NCBI GenBank assembly: GCA_036960405.1
Contig: JBALWS010000040.1
Location: 1-32,095 of the forward strand
Direction: 5' to 3'
Source of the DNA: Motiliproteus sp036960405
Lineage (GTDB): Bacteria; Pseudomonadota; Gammaproteobacteria; Pseudomonadales; Balneatricaceae
Length of the DNA stretch: 32,095 nucleotides
Both the position numbers and the translations under genes were made by a program. The notes beneath the pieces are model-generated. The model was not told the origin of the DNA, ran no database searches, and saw only the letters and a list, made by a program, of their open reading frames with translations. Positions 24,935 through 31,491 of the stretch are shown piece by piece. Position 1 is the stretch's first letter, and each line of letters begins with the position of its first letter.

Positions 24935-27301
24935 ATGAGCGTCCAGTATAAATCCAAAGATTATAAGGTTGTCGGTAAAGACCTCCCCGTCTTAGACGCG
25001 GTCGAAAAGGTGTCCGGTACCCTCAAGAATGGCGTTGACTTCAACGTTCCCAACCAGGTGTACGGCAAAATCATACGCAGTACGCTACCGCATGCTCGTG
25101 TCATACATATTGATAGCAGCAAGGCTGAAGCATTGCCTGGCGTTCTGGGTGTGGTGTCCCATATCGATTCGTCCGACCATAACTGGGACGGCGTGTGGGA
25201 TAACTATCGCGGTAAGGTGCTTGATGGCGTTGCGCGTTTTGTCGGTGATGAAATTGGTGCGATTGCCGCCACTACACAAGAGATTGCTGAGCAAGCACTT
25301 GAGCTGATTGAAGTGGAGTATGAGGAGCTTCCCGCCGTACTCGATATTAAAGAAGCGTTGAAAGCTTCTGCACCTCAGTTGCGTGAAGAAGGCAACGTGC
25401 GCGATCAGTATCAGGTCAAATGGGGTGATAACGATAAAGGTGCCGAAGAGGCTGATCATATTGTCGAGCTGGAGATGGAGTTCAAAGCCCAGAACTTTGC
25501 CGGCATCGGGCGAAATGCCTGTGTATGTGAGTGGGAAGGCGAAAAGGTCACCATGTGGACTTCGACGCAGACTCCTTCTGAATTGCAGTCGGGTATTCAT
25601 CAGGCGTTTGGTATTCCAATGAGTAGTGTGCGTGTTATTGCACTGCCATCCGGGGCATCGATGGGGTTGTGGTGGAGCAACAACTTCATGATGGTCACCG
25701 CGCTACTGGCTAAGAAAGTTAAGATGCCGGTCAAAATCGAGCTGACCGCTCAGGAGTGTATGGCGACAGTTAAGCGTCGTCATGTCGAGATCACTAGTGG
25801 CCGAATGGGTGTTAAGAAAGACGGTACCCTGACTGTTACCGATTTCTACCACTTGATGGATAACGGCGGTTACGGTTTCAAAACAGACGTCTATTTCTTT
25901 AACTGTGACCTATGGGGTGGCGCAACTAACGGTGATTACCGCGTTGTGGGTGTCAACACCAACCTCGTTACCTCCGGTTGTATGCGCGCTGTAGGTGATA
26001 TCACCATGGGGCTGTGTGTCGAGCGTATGGCAGATATGTGCGCCGAGCTGGTTGATATGGATCCGGTTGATTTCCGTATCAAAAACCAGATGAAAGAGGG
26101 TGACGAGCTGCGTATGCAGGAGTCACGTGAACATATCGTCGGTTCTGCCAAAGATTATGTCGCTGGACTCACTGAGGAGCAGAAAGAAGGCTGGCCGAAG
26201 ATGTTCCACAACGCGAGTGGCTCTACTGATCAGTTGCTCAAACAAGGTGCCGAGAAATTTGATTGGAAGAACCGCTTTAAAGGCTGGGGTGTGCCCACGG
26301 CCGTCAATGGTTCTAAGCATCGCGGTGTCGGTGTCGGTACTGGTGCGCACTGTTGTGGTGTGGAGTTCGGTGGAAATGCTTCGGCAACCGTGCGCGTCAA
26401 CCACGATGGCAGCTTGAACATATTTGCTTCATGCGGCCGTCAGGGCCAGGGGTCTGAGACTACGTTGAGCCAAGTTGCTTGTGAAGAGCTGGGTATTGAG
26501 CTGGAGAAGTCGAGCATCATCAATGGTGATACCACCGCGATGCCTTGGTCGTCGGGCTCTTCAGCCAGTACCACCATGTTCCGAACCGGTTGGGCGGTAA
26601 GAGAAGCGGCTAAAGATGCTAAGCGTCAGATATTGGAGATCGCCTCAAAAGAGTTTTTTGAAGGCACCAGTGTTGACTCGCTGGGTATTCAAAATGGCAT
26701 CATCTCTGTTCTAGATGATCATGCCGATACCCGCCATATCTCGATCGAAGATCTGCTTGGAACATTGCGTTCAGACTCGTTGGGACAAACCACTGTGATC
26801 AATGGTCGCACTGAGGCGGTGATGCCGCCAACGATTGCGTTCTCTCGTCAGTGGGCTGCTCAGTTTGCTGAGGTTGAAGTTGACGTCGAGACCGGTGAGA
26901 TCAAGATTATTGACTTTTTGGCTGGGCAAGACAGCGGTACCGTGATGAATCCGAAGGTTCTGAAGAATCAGGTGATTGGCGGTGCAATCTGCGGAGCCGG
27001 TTTCGCTCTCTACGAAGGGATCGAATTCGACAAGAAGGATGGTCGTGTACTTAACGATGGCTTCCTTGATTACAAGTTGTTGCGTACGGGGGATTTTCCA
27101 CCGAACTCAGAAGTGTTCTTCGTCGAGTCACCCGATCCGGTCGGTCCATTCGGTGCACGGGGTGCGGGTGAGTCCCCCGCAGCGGCTTCTGCGCCTGCTC
27201 TTTGCCAAGCGGTGTATAACGCCATTGGTGTCTGGGTGGACGTGCCGATGACTCCTGAGGCTGTCGTGACTGCATTGAAGAAGAAGCGCGAATCCAGCTA
27301 G
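24935..27301 (+). CDS. Molybdenum hydroxylase molybdopterin subunit, atypical
   Basis: The 788-residue catalytic subunit of the xanthine oxidase/CO dehydrogenase family, which hydroxylates carbon next to nitrogen or an aldehyde carbon with water as oxygen source. It has an N-terminal a/b-hammerhead domain (AVEKVSGTLKNGVDF, ARFVGDEIGAIAA), a central region with SGCMRAVGDITMG (Arg351, in place of the usual RGxG type motif), GRQGQGSETTLSQVACEELG (501-520), and the C-terminal GARGAGESPAAAS with the likely catalytic base Glu746. The usual GGGFGGK loop is replaced around 239-250 by SGASMGLWWSNN, which is odd for the family. A GGAG site precedes the ATG. The substrate is unknown; a creatinine-derived or N-methylated heterocycle is only an inference from context. 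Confidence 0.92.
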   Translation: MSVQYKSKDYKVVGKDLPVLDAVEKVSGTLKNGVDFNVPNQVYGKIIRSTLPHARVIHIDSSKAEALPGVLGVVSHIDSSDHNWDGVWDNYRGKVLDGVARFVGDEIGAIAATTQEIAEQALELIEVEYEELPAVLDIKEALKASAPQLREEGNVRDQYQVKWGDNDKGAEEADHIVELEMEFKAQNFAGIGRNACVCEWEGEKVTMWTSTQTPSELQSGIHQAFGIPMSSVRVIALPSGASMGLWWSNNFMMVTALLAKKVKMPVKIELTAQECMATVKRRHVEITSGRMGVKKDGTLTVTDFYHLMDNGGYGFKTDVYFFNCDLWGGATNGDYRVVGVNTNLVTSGCMRAVGDITMGLCVERMADMCAELVDMDPVDFRIKNQMKEGDELRMQESREHIVGSAKDYVAGLTEEQKEGWPKMFHNASGSTDQLLKQGAEKFDWKNRFKGWGVPTAVNGSKHRGVGVGTGAHCCGVEFGGNASATVRVNHDGSLNIFASCGRQGQGSETTLSQVACEELGIELEKSSIINGDTTAMPWSSGSSASTTMFRTGWAVREAAKDAKRQILEIASKEFFEGTSVDSLGIQNGIISVLDDHADTRHISIEDLLGTLRSDSLGQTTVINGRTEAVMPPTIAFSRQWAAQFAEVEVDVETGEIKIIDFLAGQDSGTVMNPKVLKNQVIGGAICGAGFALYEGIEFDKKDGRVLNDGFLDYKLLRTGDFPPNSEVFFVESPDPVGPFGARGAGESPAAASAPALCQAVYNAIGVWVDVPMTPEAVVTALKKKRESS

Positions 27302-27323
27302 TAAAGTGGGGACGTAGAGCAAG

Positions 27324-27351
27324 GGCAGTCGGCATCGACGTGCTGACTGCC
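27324..27351 (+). other. Strong hairpin between Mo-hydroxylase and Amt-like genes
   Basis: GGCAGTC-G-GCA pairs with TGC-T-GACTGCC around a 6-nt loop. The stem is 11 bp including one G-U pair. No T-run follows, so it is not a classical terminator. It could protect the 3' end of the upstream mRNA or set differential expression. A second small palindrome CCTACG / cgta / CGTAGG lies at 27388-27403. The gap between the two genes is 225 bp. Confidence 0.5.
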
Positions 27352-27526
27352 ATGTAACAGCAGAGCGCTACCGATAACTGTTGTCTACCTACGCGTACGT
27401 AGGAAGTAGTAAGAAGGATTGCCGGAGGACTTGAGCCAACGAATCTGATGAGAGAAGAGCATTTTCTCTCCGCCGTAATTGCAGTACCTAAACGCCTTAA
27501 CAATTATAAAATAAAAAGGAATCATC

Positions 27527-28999
27527 ATGGCTTTAGAGCAAGCACCCCAAATCTTTGCAGAACAGGTCAGTAATGGCCAGCTTCTGCAAAATATCATATA
27601 TGCATCTGGCTGTGCCGGAGGACTCTTAATCATCGCGGGTATTATCCTGGGAGATGCAGGCTCCATTCGTCGCGGAAATAATTTCAACTCAACCATTGAA
27701 AAGCTGGTTGGATTTTTCATTACCTTTGGCTTTTATTACGTTGTTGGCTTCGGTATCTGGGTTTCCCAGTATTACATGATGTATCAGGGAGCTGACTATC
27801 CTGCGGACGTGGCGTTTTGGGATGCCATCGATGCTTGGTGGGTTGGCGGCGACATGATGAATTCGTTGGCGCAGCATATTGACCCGGCTATTTTCCCGGG
27901 TATGAACAACTTCCAGATTTTCGTGTTCTTCCTGGCGGTCTTTACTGGCCTGATCAATCTTCTGCTACACATGTCAGTGGGTGAGCGGATGAAGGCTTCC
28001 GCGTTCTACGTTACCTGTTTGGTTACAACTATCGTATCAGCATTCCTTAGTCAGTGGACTTGGGGTTCTGTGGGTTGGTTAAGCAATGCCGGCTACCAGG
28101 ATTTCTTCGGTGCGGGTTTCGTTTACCTGTTCCCTGCAGGTATGGCCGTTGTTTTTGCCAAAGTTCTGGGTCAGCGCCCAGGTATGTTCTCTGCGCATCC
28201 AAAAGTTCCTGCTTATATAGTTCCTAACATGGGTATGGCTGTTGCGGGTGTTGCTACTATCTTTGCTGGTTTCCCGTTGGTAATTATTGCCTGCATGTTC
28301 TTCTTTGATCCAGGTGCTCTGGGTTACAGTATTACCATGGCAGATACGTCTACCGGTATGGTGCTGAATAACTTTGGTGCAGCTTGGGCTGGCGGTGCTA
28401 TCGGCGGTGCTGCTATTGCGTACGCTACTAAGAAGTATGCTTACATACTGCTTGGTCCTCTGGCTGGACATATCTCTGGTGCTTCTGGCTTTGATATATA
28501 CCTTCCTTGGGAGATATTCCTAGTTGGATTTGGTGGTGCTTTCATTGCCTACCTGGTGTATGAAGCGACTCTGAAGATGAATATTGATGACCATAAGGTA
28601 ATTCCTCTGCTGGGTGGTTGTGGTATTTATGGTTTGTTGATGGTTGGTCTGATCCATGCTGGTACACCTCACGGTGGATTCCCAGGCATGGAAGGCGACT
28701 TTGCCTTGCAGCATGCGACAGTTAGTCTTGGAATGCAGGCATTCGGTATCGCTGTTTGTTTTGGCACAGGTGTTGTCACTGCGTTGGTTCTTATACCGAT
28801 TCTGAAGCTCACTACGGGCCTGCGTGTCGATGAAGATGATCAGGCAGAAGGTTTGGATAAGGTTAAGTGGGGGGTGACAAGTGATGTTGTGCCTAATCTT
28901 AATCCCTTAGGTTATGAAGATGATCAGGCAGAAGGTTTGGATAAGGTTAAGTGGGGGGGGGCAAGTGACGTTGAGCCTAGTCTTAAGCCCTTAGGCTGA
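27527..28999 (+). CDS. Amt/Rh-fold membrane transporter lacking the twin histidines
   Basis: A 490-residue integral membrane protein with the ammonium-transporter fold, about 11 hydrophobic segments. Family landmarks are FQIFVFFLAVFTGLINLLLH, SVGERMKASAF, SQWTWGSVGWLSNAGYQDFFG, LLGPLAGHISGASGF and LLGGCGIYG. The two pore histidines that conduct ammonium in AmtB (His168 and His318) align with Tyr200 and Leu362, and the GWFGFNAGS segment is replaced by AGFPLVIIACMFF. Ammonium is therefore an unlikely substrate. No glnK neighbour is present. The tail carries a 28-residue direct duplication. AAGGAA precedes the ATG at 27527. Co-direction with the Mo-hydroxylase genes suggests uptake of that enzyme's substrate (inference). 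Confidence 0.88.
   Translation: MALEQAPQIFAEQVSNGQLLQNIIYASGCAGGLLIIAGIILGDAGSIRRGNNFNSTIEKLVGFFITFGFYYVVGFGIWVSQYYMMYQGADYPADVAFWDAIDAWWVGGDMMNSLAQHIDPAIFPGMNNFQIFVFFLAVFTGLINLLLHMSVGERMKASAFYVTCLVTTIVSAFLSQWTWGSVGWLSNAGYQDFFGAGFVYLFPAGMAVVFAKVLGQRPGMFSAHPKVPAYIVPNMGMAVAGVATIFAGFPLVIIACMFFFDPGALGYSITMADTSTGMVLNNFGAAWAGGAIGGAAIAYATKKYAYILLGPLAGHISGASGFDIYLPWEIFLVGFGGAFIAYLVYEATLKMNIDDHKVIPLLGGCGIYGLLMVGLIHAGTPHGGFPGMEGDFALQHATVSLGMQAFGIAVCFGTGVVTALVLIPILKLTTGLRVDEDDQAEGLDKVKWGVTSDVVPNLNPLGYEDDQAEGLDKVKWGGASDVEPSLKPLG
28832..28999 (+). repeat. 84-bp tandem duplication in the Amt-like gene
   Basis: Copy 1 is 28832-28915 and copy 2 is 28916-28999, in phase and exactly 28 codons each. The first 40 or so bases are identical (GAAGATGATCAGGCAGAAGG and onward), and the rest differs by scattered substitutions. 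The second copy ends in the stop codon TGA where the first has TAT. It encodes two EDDQAEGLDKVKWG... units after the last membrane segment. Copy 2 contains a run of nine G (28953-28961), where copy 1 has six. Confidence 0.95.
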
Positions 29000-29018
29000 G
29001 CTGTACTAGCTTGATGGC

Positions 29019-29056
29019 CCTGTTCTTGAGCGGATACGCATCCGCTTAAGAACAGG
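29019..29056. terminator. Long hairpin after the Amt-like gene
   Basis: CCTGTTCTTGAGCGGAT (29019-29035) pairs with ATCCGCTTAAGAACAGG (29040-29056): 17 positions with one G-U pair and a 4-nt loop. No T-run follows directly. A weaker AAGCT / AGCTT stem with TTTTT lies about 30 bp further on. Together they probably end the operon transcript. A transposon-end origin is also possible because transposase debris follows. Confidence 0.6.
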
Positions 29057-29207
29057 CAAAAGGCCCAAGCTTCAGCCGCAGCTTTTTGCCCTTCTGACCT
29101 ATCTCCAGTAAACAGTTACTTTGAAACTTGACGAGTTCTTGTCGGTAAAGGATTGGTTCTGGCAAGCTGTTGAAAAGCTTGGCTTTTATTGAGCCTGCTA
29201 CCGATGC

Positions 29208-29620
29208 ATGGAAACTAGCTCAGCTTTGCCGATTGTGAGTATCGGCAGAAGCGCCACCAGACCCAGAAGGAAAGGTTCCTGGCACGAATGGAGGCGCAGT
29301 TCCTTGGCCGCGAATTGAAGCCGTCATTGAGCATTATTACCCCAACCAGGTAACGGTCGACGTCCTTACCCGCTGACAACGATGCTGCGCATTCACTGCC
29401 TCCAGCAGTGGTACAGCCTGAGTGCCCCGCAATGGAAGATGCTCTTTATGACATCGCTTTGATGTGGTTATTTACAAGTCTTTCGCTCGATAATAAATCC
29501 TTGATGACACGACGATCATGAACTTCCGGCACCTGCTGGAACGCCATGGAGTTGGTCGGCAGAGCTTTGAGGTAGTGAACCGTTGGCTGTCTGAGGCGGG
29601 TGTGCGGATCAAGGAAATTA
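29208..29620 (+). pseudogene. IS5-family transposase relic
   Basis: Broken N-terminal part of an IS5-type transposase. Pieces in shifting frames read FADCEYRQKRHQTQKERFLA from 29225, VPWPRIEAVIEHYYP, GNGRRPYPLTTMLRIHCLQQ (then WYSLS), AMEDALYDIA, LFTSLSLDNKSL, and then IMNFRHLLERHGV and VNRWLSEAG near 29520-29610. These follow the order of the IS5 transposase. At least three single-base frameshifts and stop codons separate them. The catalytic C-terminal half and recognisable terminal repeats are missing, so it is an old, inactive remnant. Confidence 0.85.
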
Positions 29621-29781
29621 GGTGCTTGCCACACTCGGGGATCCACATAACGAAGGAGAAATACAACCAATCCGAACTATTTAGTGTCTAAATACCTTCA
29701 TTTCAACTGCTCATTTCAGTTATTCATTTTTATCAGATAGTCTAATTTGAATTACTAGGATAATACGGTCGAGCTATAGTA

Positions 29782-29930
29782 ATGAAGAAGAAAGGTTGTC
29801 AAAAAATAATACCTATTGGCCATCCCCTATAGCACCAAGGGGTAGCTTAGATAGGGCTCTAATAAATTTGAGAGTATCAGTGATGGGCAGGTGCCATTTT
29901 CGTTGTCTTTACTGCATGCCCGAAGCCTGA
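29782..29930 (+). pseudogene. moaA relic (molybdenum cofactor synthesis, radical SAM)
   Basis: From 29844 a 28-codon segment reads SLDRALINLRVSVMGRCHFR followed by CLYCMPEA and a stop. This closely matches the MoaA N-terminus (LRISVTDRCNFRC.YCMPE), including the CxxxCxxC cluster motif. An ATG at 29782 opens another frame (MKKKGCQKIIPIGHPL, then stop) that could be the original start, implying a frameshift between the two. Everything after the YCMPE motif is gone. MoaA makes cyclic pyranopterin for the cofactor that the Mo-hydroxylase upstream requires, so its former presence here is telling. A functional moaA must lie elsewhere if the enzyme is active. Confidence 0.75.
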
Positions 29931-29949
29931 TCGAGATCCCCTGATCTAG

Positions 29950-29980
29950 CAATCTATTAATCCTGTGTGTTAATAGATTG
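29950..29980. repeat. Perfect 11-bp inverted repeat
   Basis: CAATCTATTAA and TTAATAGATTG form a perfect inverted repeat with a 9-nt spacer, just after the moaA relic and about 250 bp before the CBS gene. It is AT-rich and has no T-run. It may be an operator or a remnant; no role is assigned. Confidence 0.6.
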
Positions 29981-30232
29981 ACACCGGGATGAGTCAGCAT
30001 TTGCAGTTAGGCCAATGCTAGCCCCCGATAAGCCAGCAACTTCGTGCAGTTCAGCTATGAAGGCGCTATGGACAGATAGGCATGGAGACCTATTTTTTCC
30101 ATCAGGTTAATAGCTAGCCACCTCATAGAAAGCGATAGGTTGTGGGTTAACTTCGTTTTTCAGACGCAGAACATATCTCGGAGCGAAAAGGCACTTATAG
30201 TGCCGTAGACACATTCAAAAGTGAGGTACCAG
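29981..30232. other. Upstream region of the CBS gene
   Basis: No gene is recognised. Several stop codons occur in all frames. The region presumably contains the promoter of the CBS-domain gene, but I see no clear -35/-10 pair. Confidence 0.4.
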
Positions 30233-30829
30233 ATGAACGACGTCTTTAAGAAACTCAACAATATCTCTCTCCCGGAAAATACCCCTGTTTATCATCGTGG
30301 GTCAACCACTGAAGATAAGATCAAGCCCACAGATCCAGCTATCAGTGTGATGACTGATCTGAAGAAAGTGAAAGCTATTACGGTTTCTCCCCTGCTGGCC
30401 ATTGATGATGCACTACAGCTTATGATCACCGCAGAAGTGCGCATGCTATTGGTGGTCGATAACGATACGATGCTGATAGGCGTCATCACCTCCCGTGATG
30501 TAATGGGGGAAAAGCCGGTGGTTTATGCCTCACAAGAGCGCTTGTCACATGATCAGATCCTAGTTGCTAACATCATGACACCGCGCGAGCAGGTCGAGGC
30601 GCTGAGCATCGACGATGTTTGCAGTGCTCAGGTGGGTGATATTGTTGCCACGCTGCGTGATTCCTCCCGTCAGCACGCACTTGTGATGGAAAGTGACGCA
30701 AATGGGGGAGGGAGGGTCCGTGGTCTTTTTTCCATTACCCATATTGGTCGCCTTCTCGGTATCGAGATCCAACCAACGGGTATCGTGCAAAGTTTTGCTG
30801 AGCTGGAATCGATACTGGTTCGTGATTAA
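30233..30829 (+). CDS. Tandem CBS-domain protein
   Basis: A 198-residue soluble protein with two CBS domains, modules that bind adenine nucleotides and regulate partners. Domain 1 spans about residues 38-95 (ITVSPLLAIDDALQLMITAE, then MLLVVDNDTMLIGVITSRDV). Domain 2 spans about 112-176 (NIMTPREQVEALSIDD, then GDIVATLRDSSRQHALVMES). No enzymatic or membrane domain is attached. I chose the ATG at 30233, 6 nt after GAGG, over the in-frame GTG at 30221. It follows the relic region and overlaps no complete gene. A convergent ACT-domain remnant lies downstream. Ligand and partner unknown. Confidence 0.88.
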   Translation: MNDVFKKLNNISLPENTPVYHRGSTTEDKIKPTDPAISVMTDLKKVKAITVSPLLAIDDALQLMITAEVRMLLVVDNDTMLIGVITSRDVMGEKPVVYASQERLSHDQILVANIMTPREQVEALSIDDVCSAQVGDIVATLRDSSRQHALVMESDANGGGRVRGLFSITHIGRLLGIEIQPTGIVQSFAELESILVRD

Positions 30830-31075
30830 AGCTTGGGGTTCTGTGAGCAGGGCCCGCTTCCCAGCTTCGACTGCTGGGGTGGTGGCCTGTATTGCTGTCG
30901 ATAATGATACGGATTGCAGGCCCCCATTAATGGCGGTTAAACCTCTACTTTTGGCACCAGCTAAAAAAGGGAGGATTACCCACTTACCGTGATGATCGGC
31001 AACCAATTGCGATACTAGTTCCACCAGCCCCGGACGGTCGTTGCCTTTCAAGGTTAAAACCAGCGTTGTCTTCAT
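30830..31075 (-). pseudogene. Truncated ACT-domain (GcvR-like) gene
   Basis: From the ATG at 31075, with GGAG 7 nt upstream, the first ~31 codons read MKTTLVLTLKGNDRPGLVEL then VSQLVADHHGKW. This is the start of an ACT-domain regulator of the GcvR type, which senses amino acids such as glycine. After HHGKW the sequence loses family resemblance. The frame stays open but runs antisense through the CBS gene to 30560, which is unlikely to be a real C-terminus. I read this as a gene truncated by rearrangement, and the right end is arbitrary. A short functional peptide cannot be excluded. Confidence 0.55.
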
Positions 31076-31491
31076 TTTTATTCTCCGTGCTGTTCGTTTT
31101 ATTCGGTGTTCAACCGAGTCCGAAAAGAGCCGGCGTAATAGCGCCATTCTTCTTTCCCTGAAAGGAGGAAATTCATTGAAACAGATGTCATCTAGGCTCC
31201 ACTCATGTTGAGTGTTCAAAAACGACATGAGATGTTGAATTGCGCCAGCGAATAACATTTGTAGCTATAGGGTGATGATCTAGCTGGAGTTACTTTGAAT
31301 TTTAAAAGGGCGTCCATAGATGTAAGAAGTGAAGACGCAGGGGTTGATTCAGTGCGTCCCCTCAGGGCAGTTTAATCGTTCAGTTTTCACACTGAACTTA
31401 TCCTTCGCCGCTAAGATCTAAAGATAGATGCGCTGTTTACATTGAGAATGCTGCTGTCTATGCTCGTTGGATATTTGAGCGGAGCGTGTGG
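31076..31491. other. Intergenic region before LysR copy B
   Basis: About 416 bp without a supported gene. A strong but orphan AAAGGAGGAA lies at 31161-31170, and the TTG after it (31176) opens only an 11-codon frame, possibly the start of a deleted gene. GTTCAG (31378-31383) / CTGAAC (31392-31397) form an inverted repeat across 8 nt, about 95 bp before the LysR start. Confidence 0.5.
31378..31397. promoter_or_regulatory. Inverted repeat upstream of LysR copy B
   Basis: GTTCAG and CTGAAC with an 8-nt spacer form a dyad of the size LysR proteins bind, upstream of a LysR gene. There is no direct evidence of use. Confidence 0.3.

Noticed and set aside
24935..27301. Calling the Mo enzyme xanthine dehydrogenase
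   Set aside because: The three-subunit layout fits the wider family, but the altered cofactor loop and absence of other purine-degradation genes do not support xanthine as substrate.
27527..28999. Calling the membrane protein an ammonium transporter
   Set aside because: Both pore histidines are replaced and no glnK is adjacent, so only the fold, not the substrate, is supported.
29446..29670. Minus-strand frame of 74 codons
   Set aside because: Antisense shadow of the IS5 transposase relic, whose plus-strand pieces match a known family.
30560..31258. 232-codon minus-strand frame taken as one protein
   Set aside because: Only the part after the ATG at 31075 resembles an ACT protein. The upstream extension is non-coding in character, and the C-terminal part is antisense to the CBS gene.
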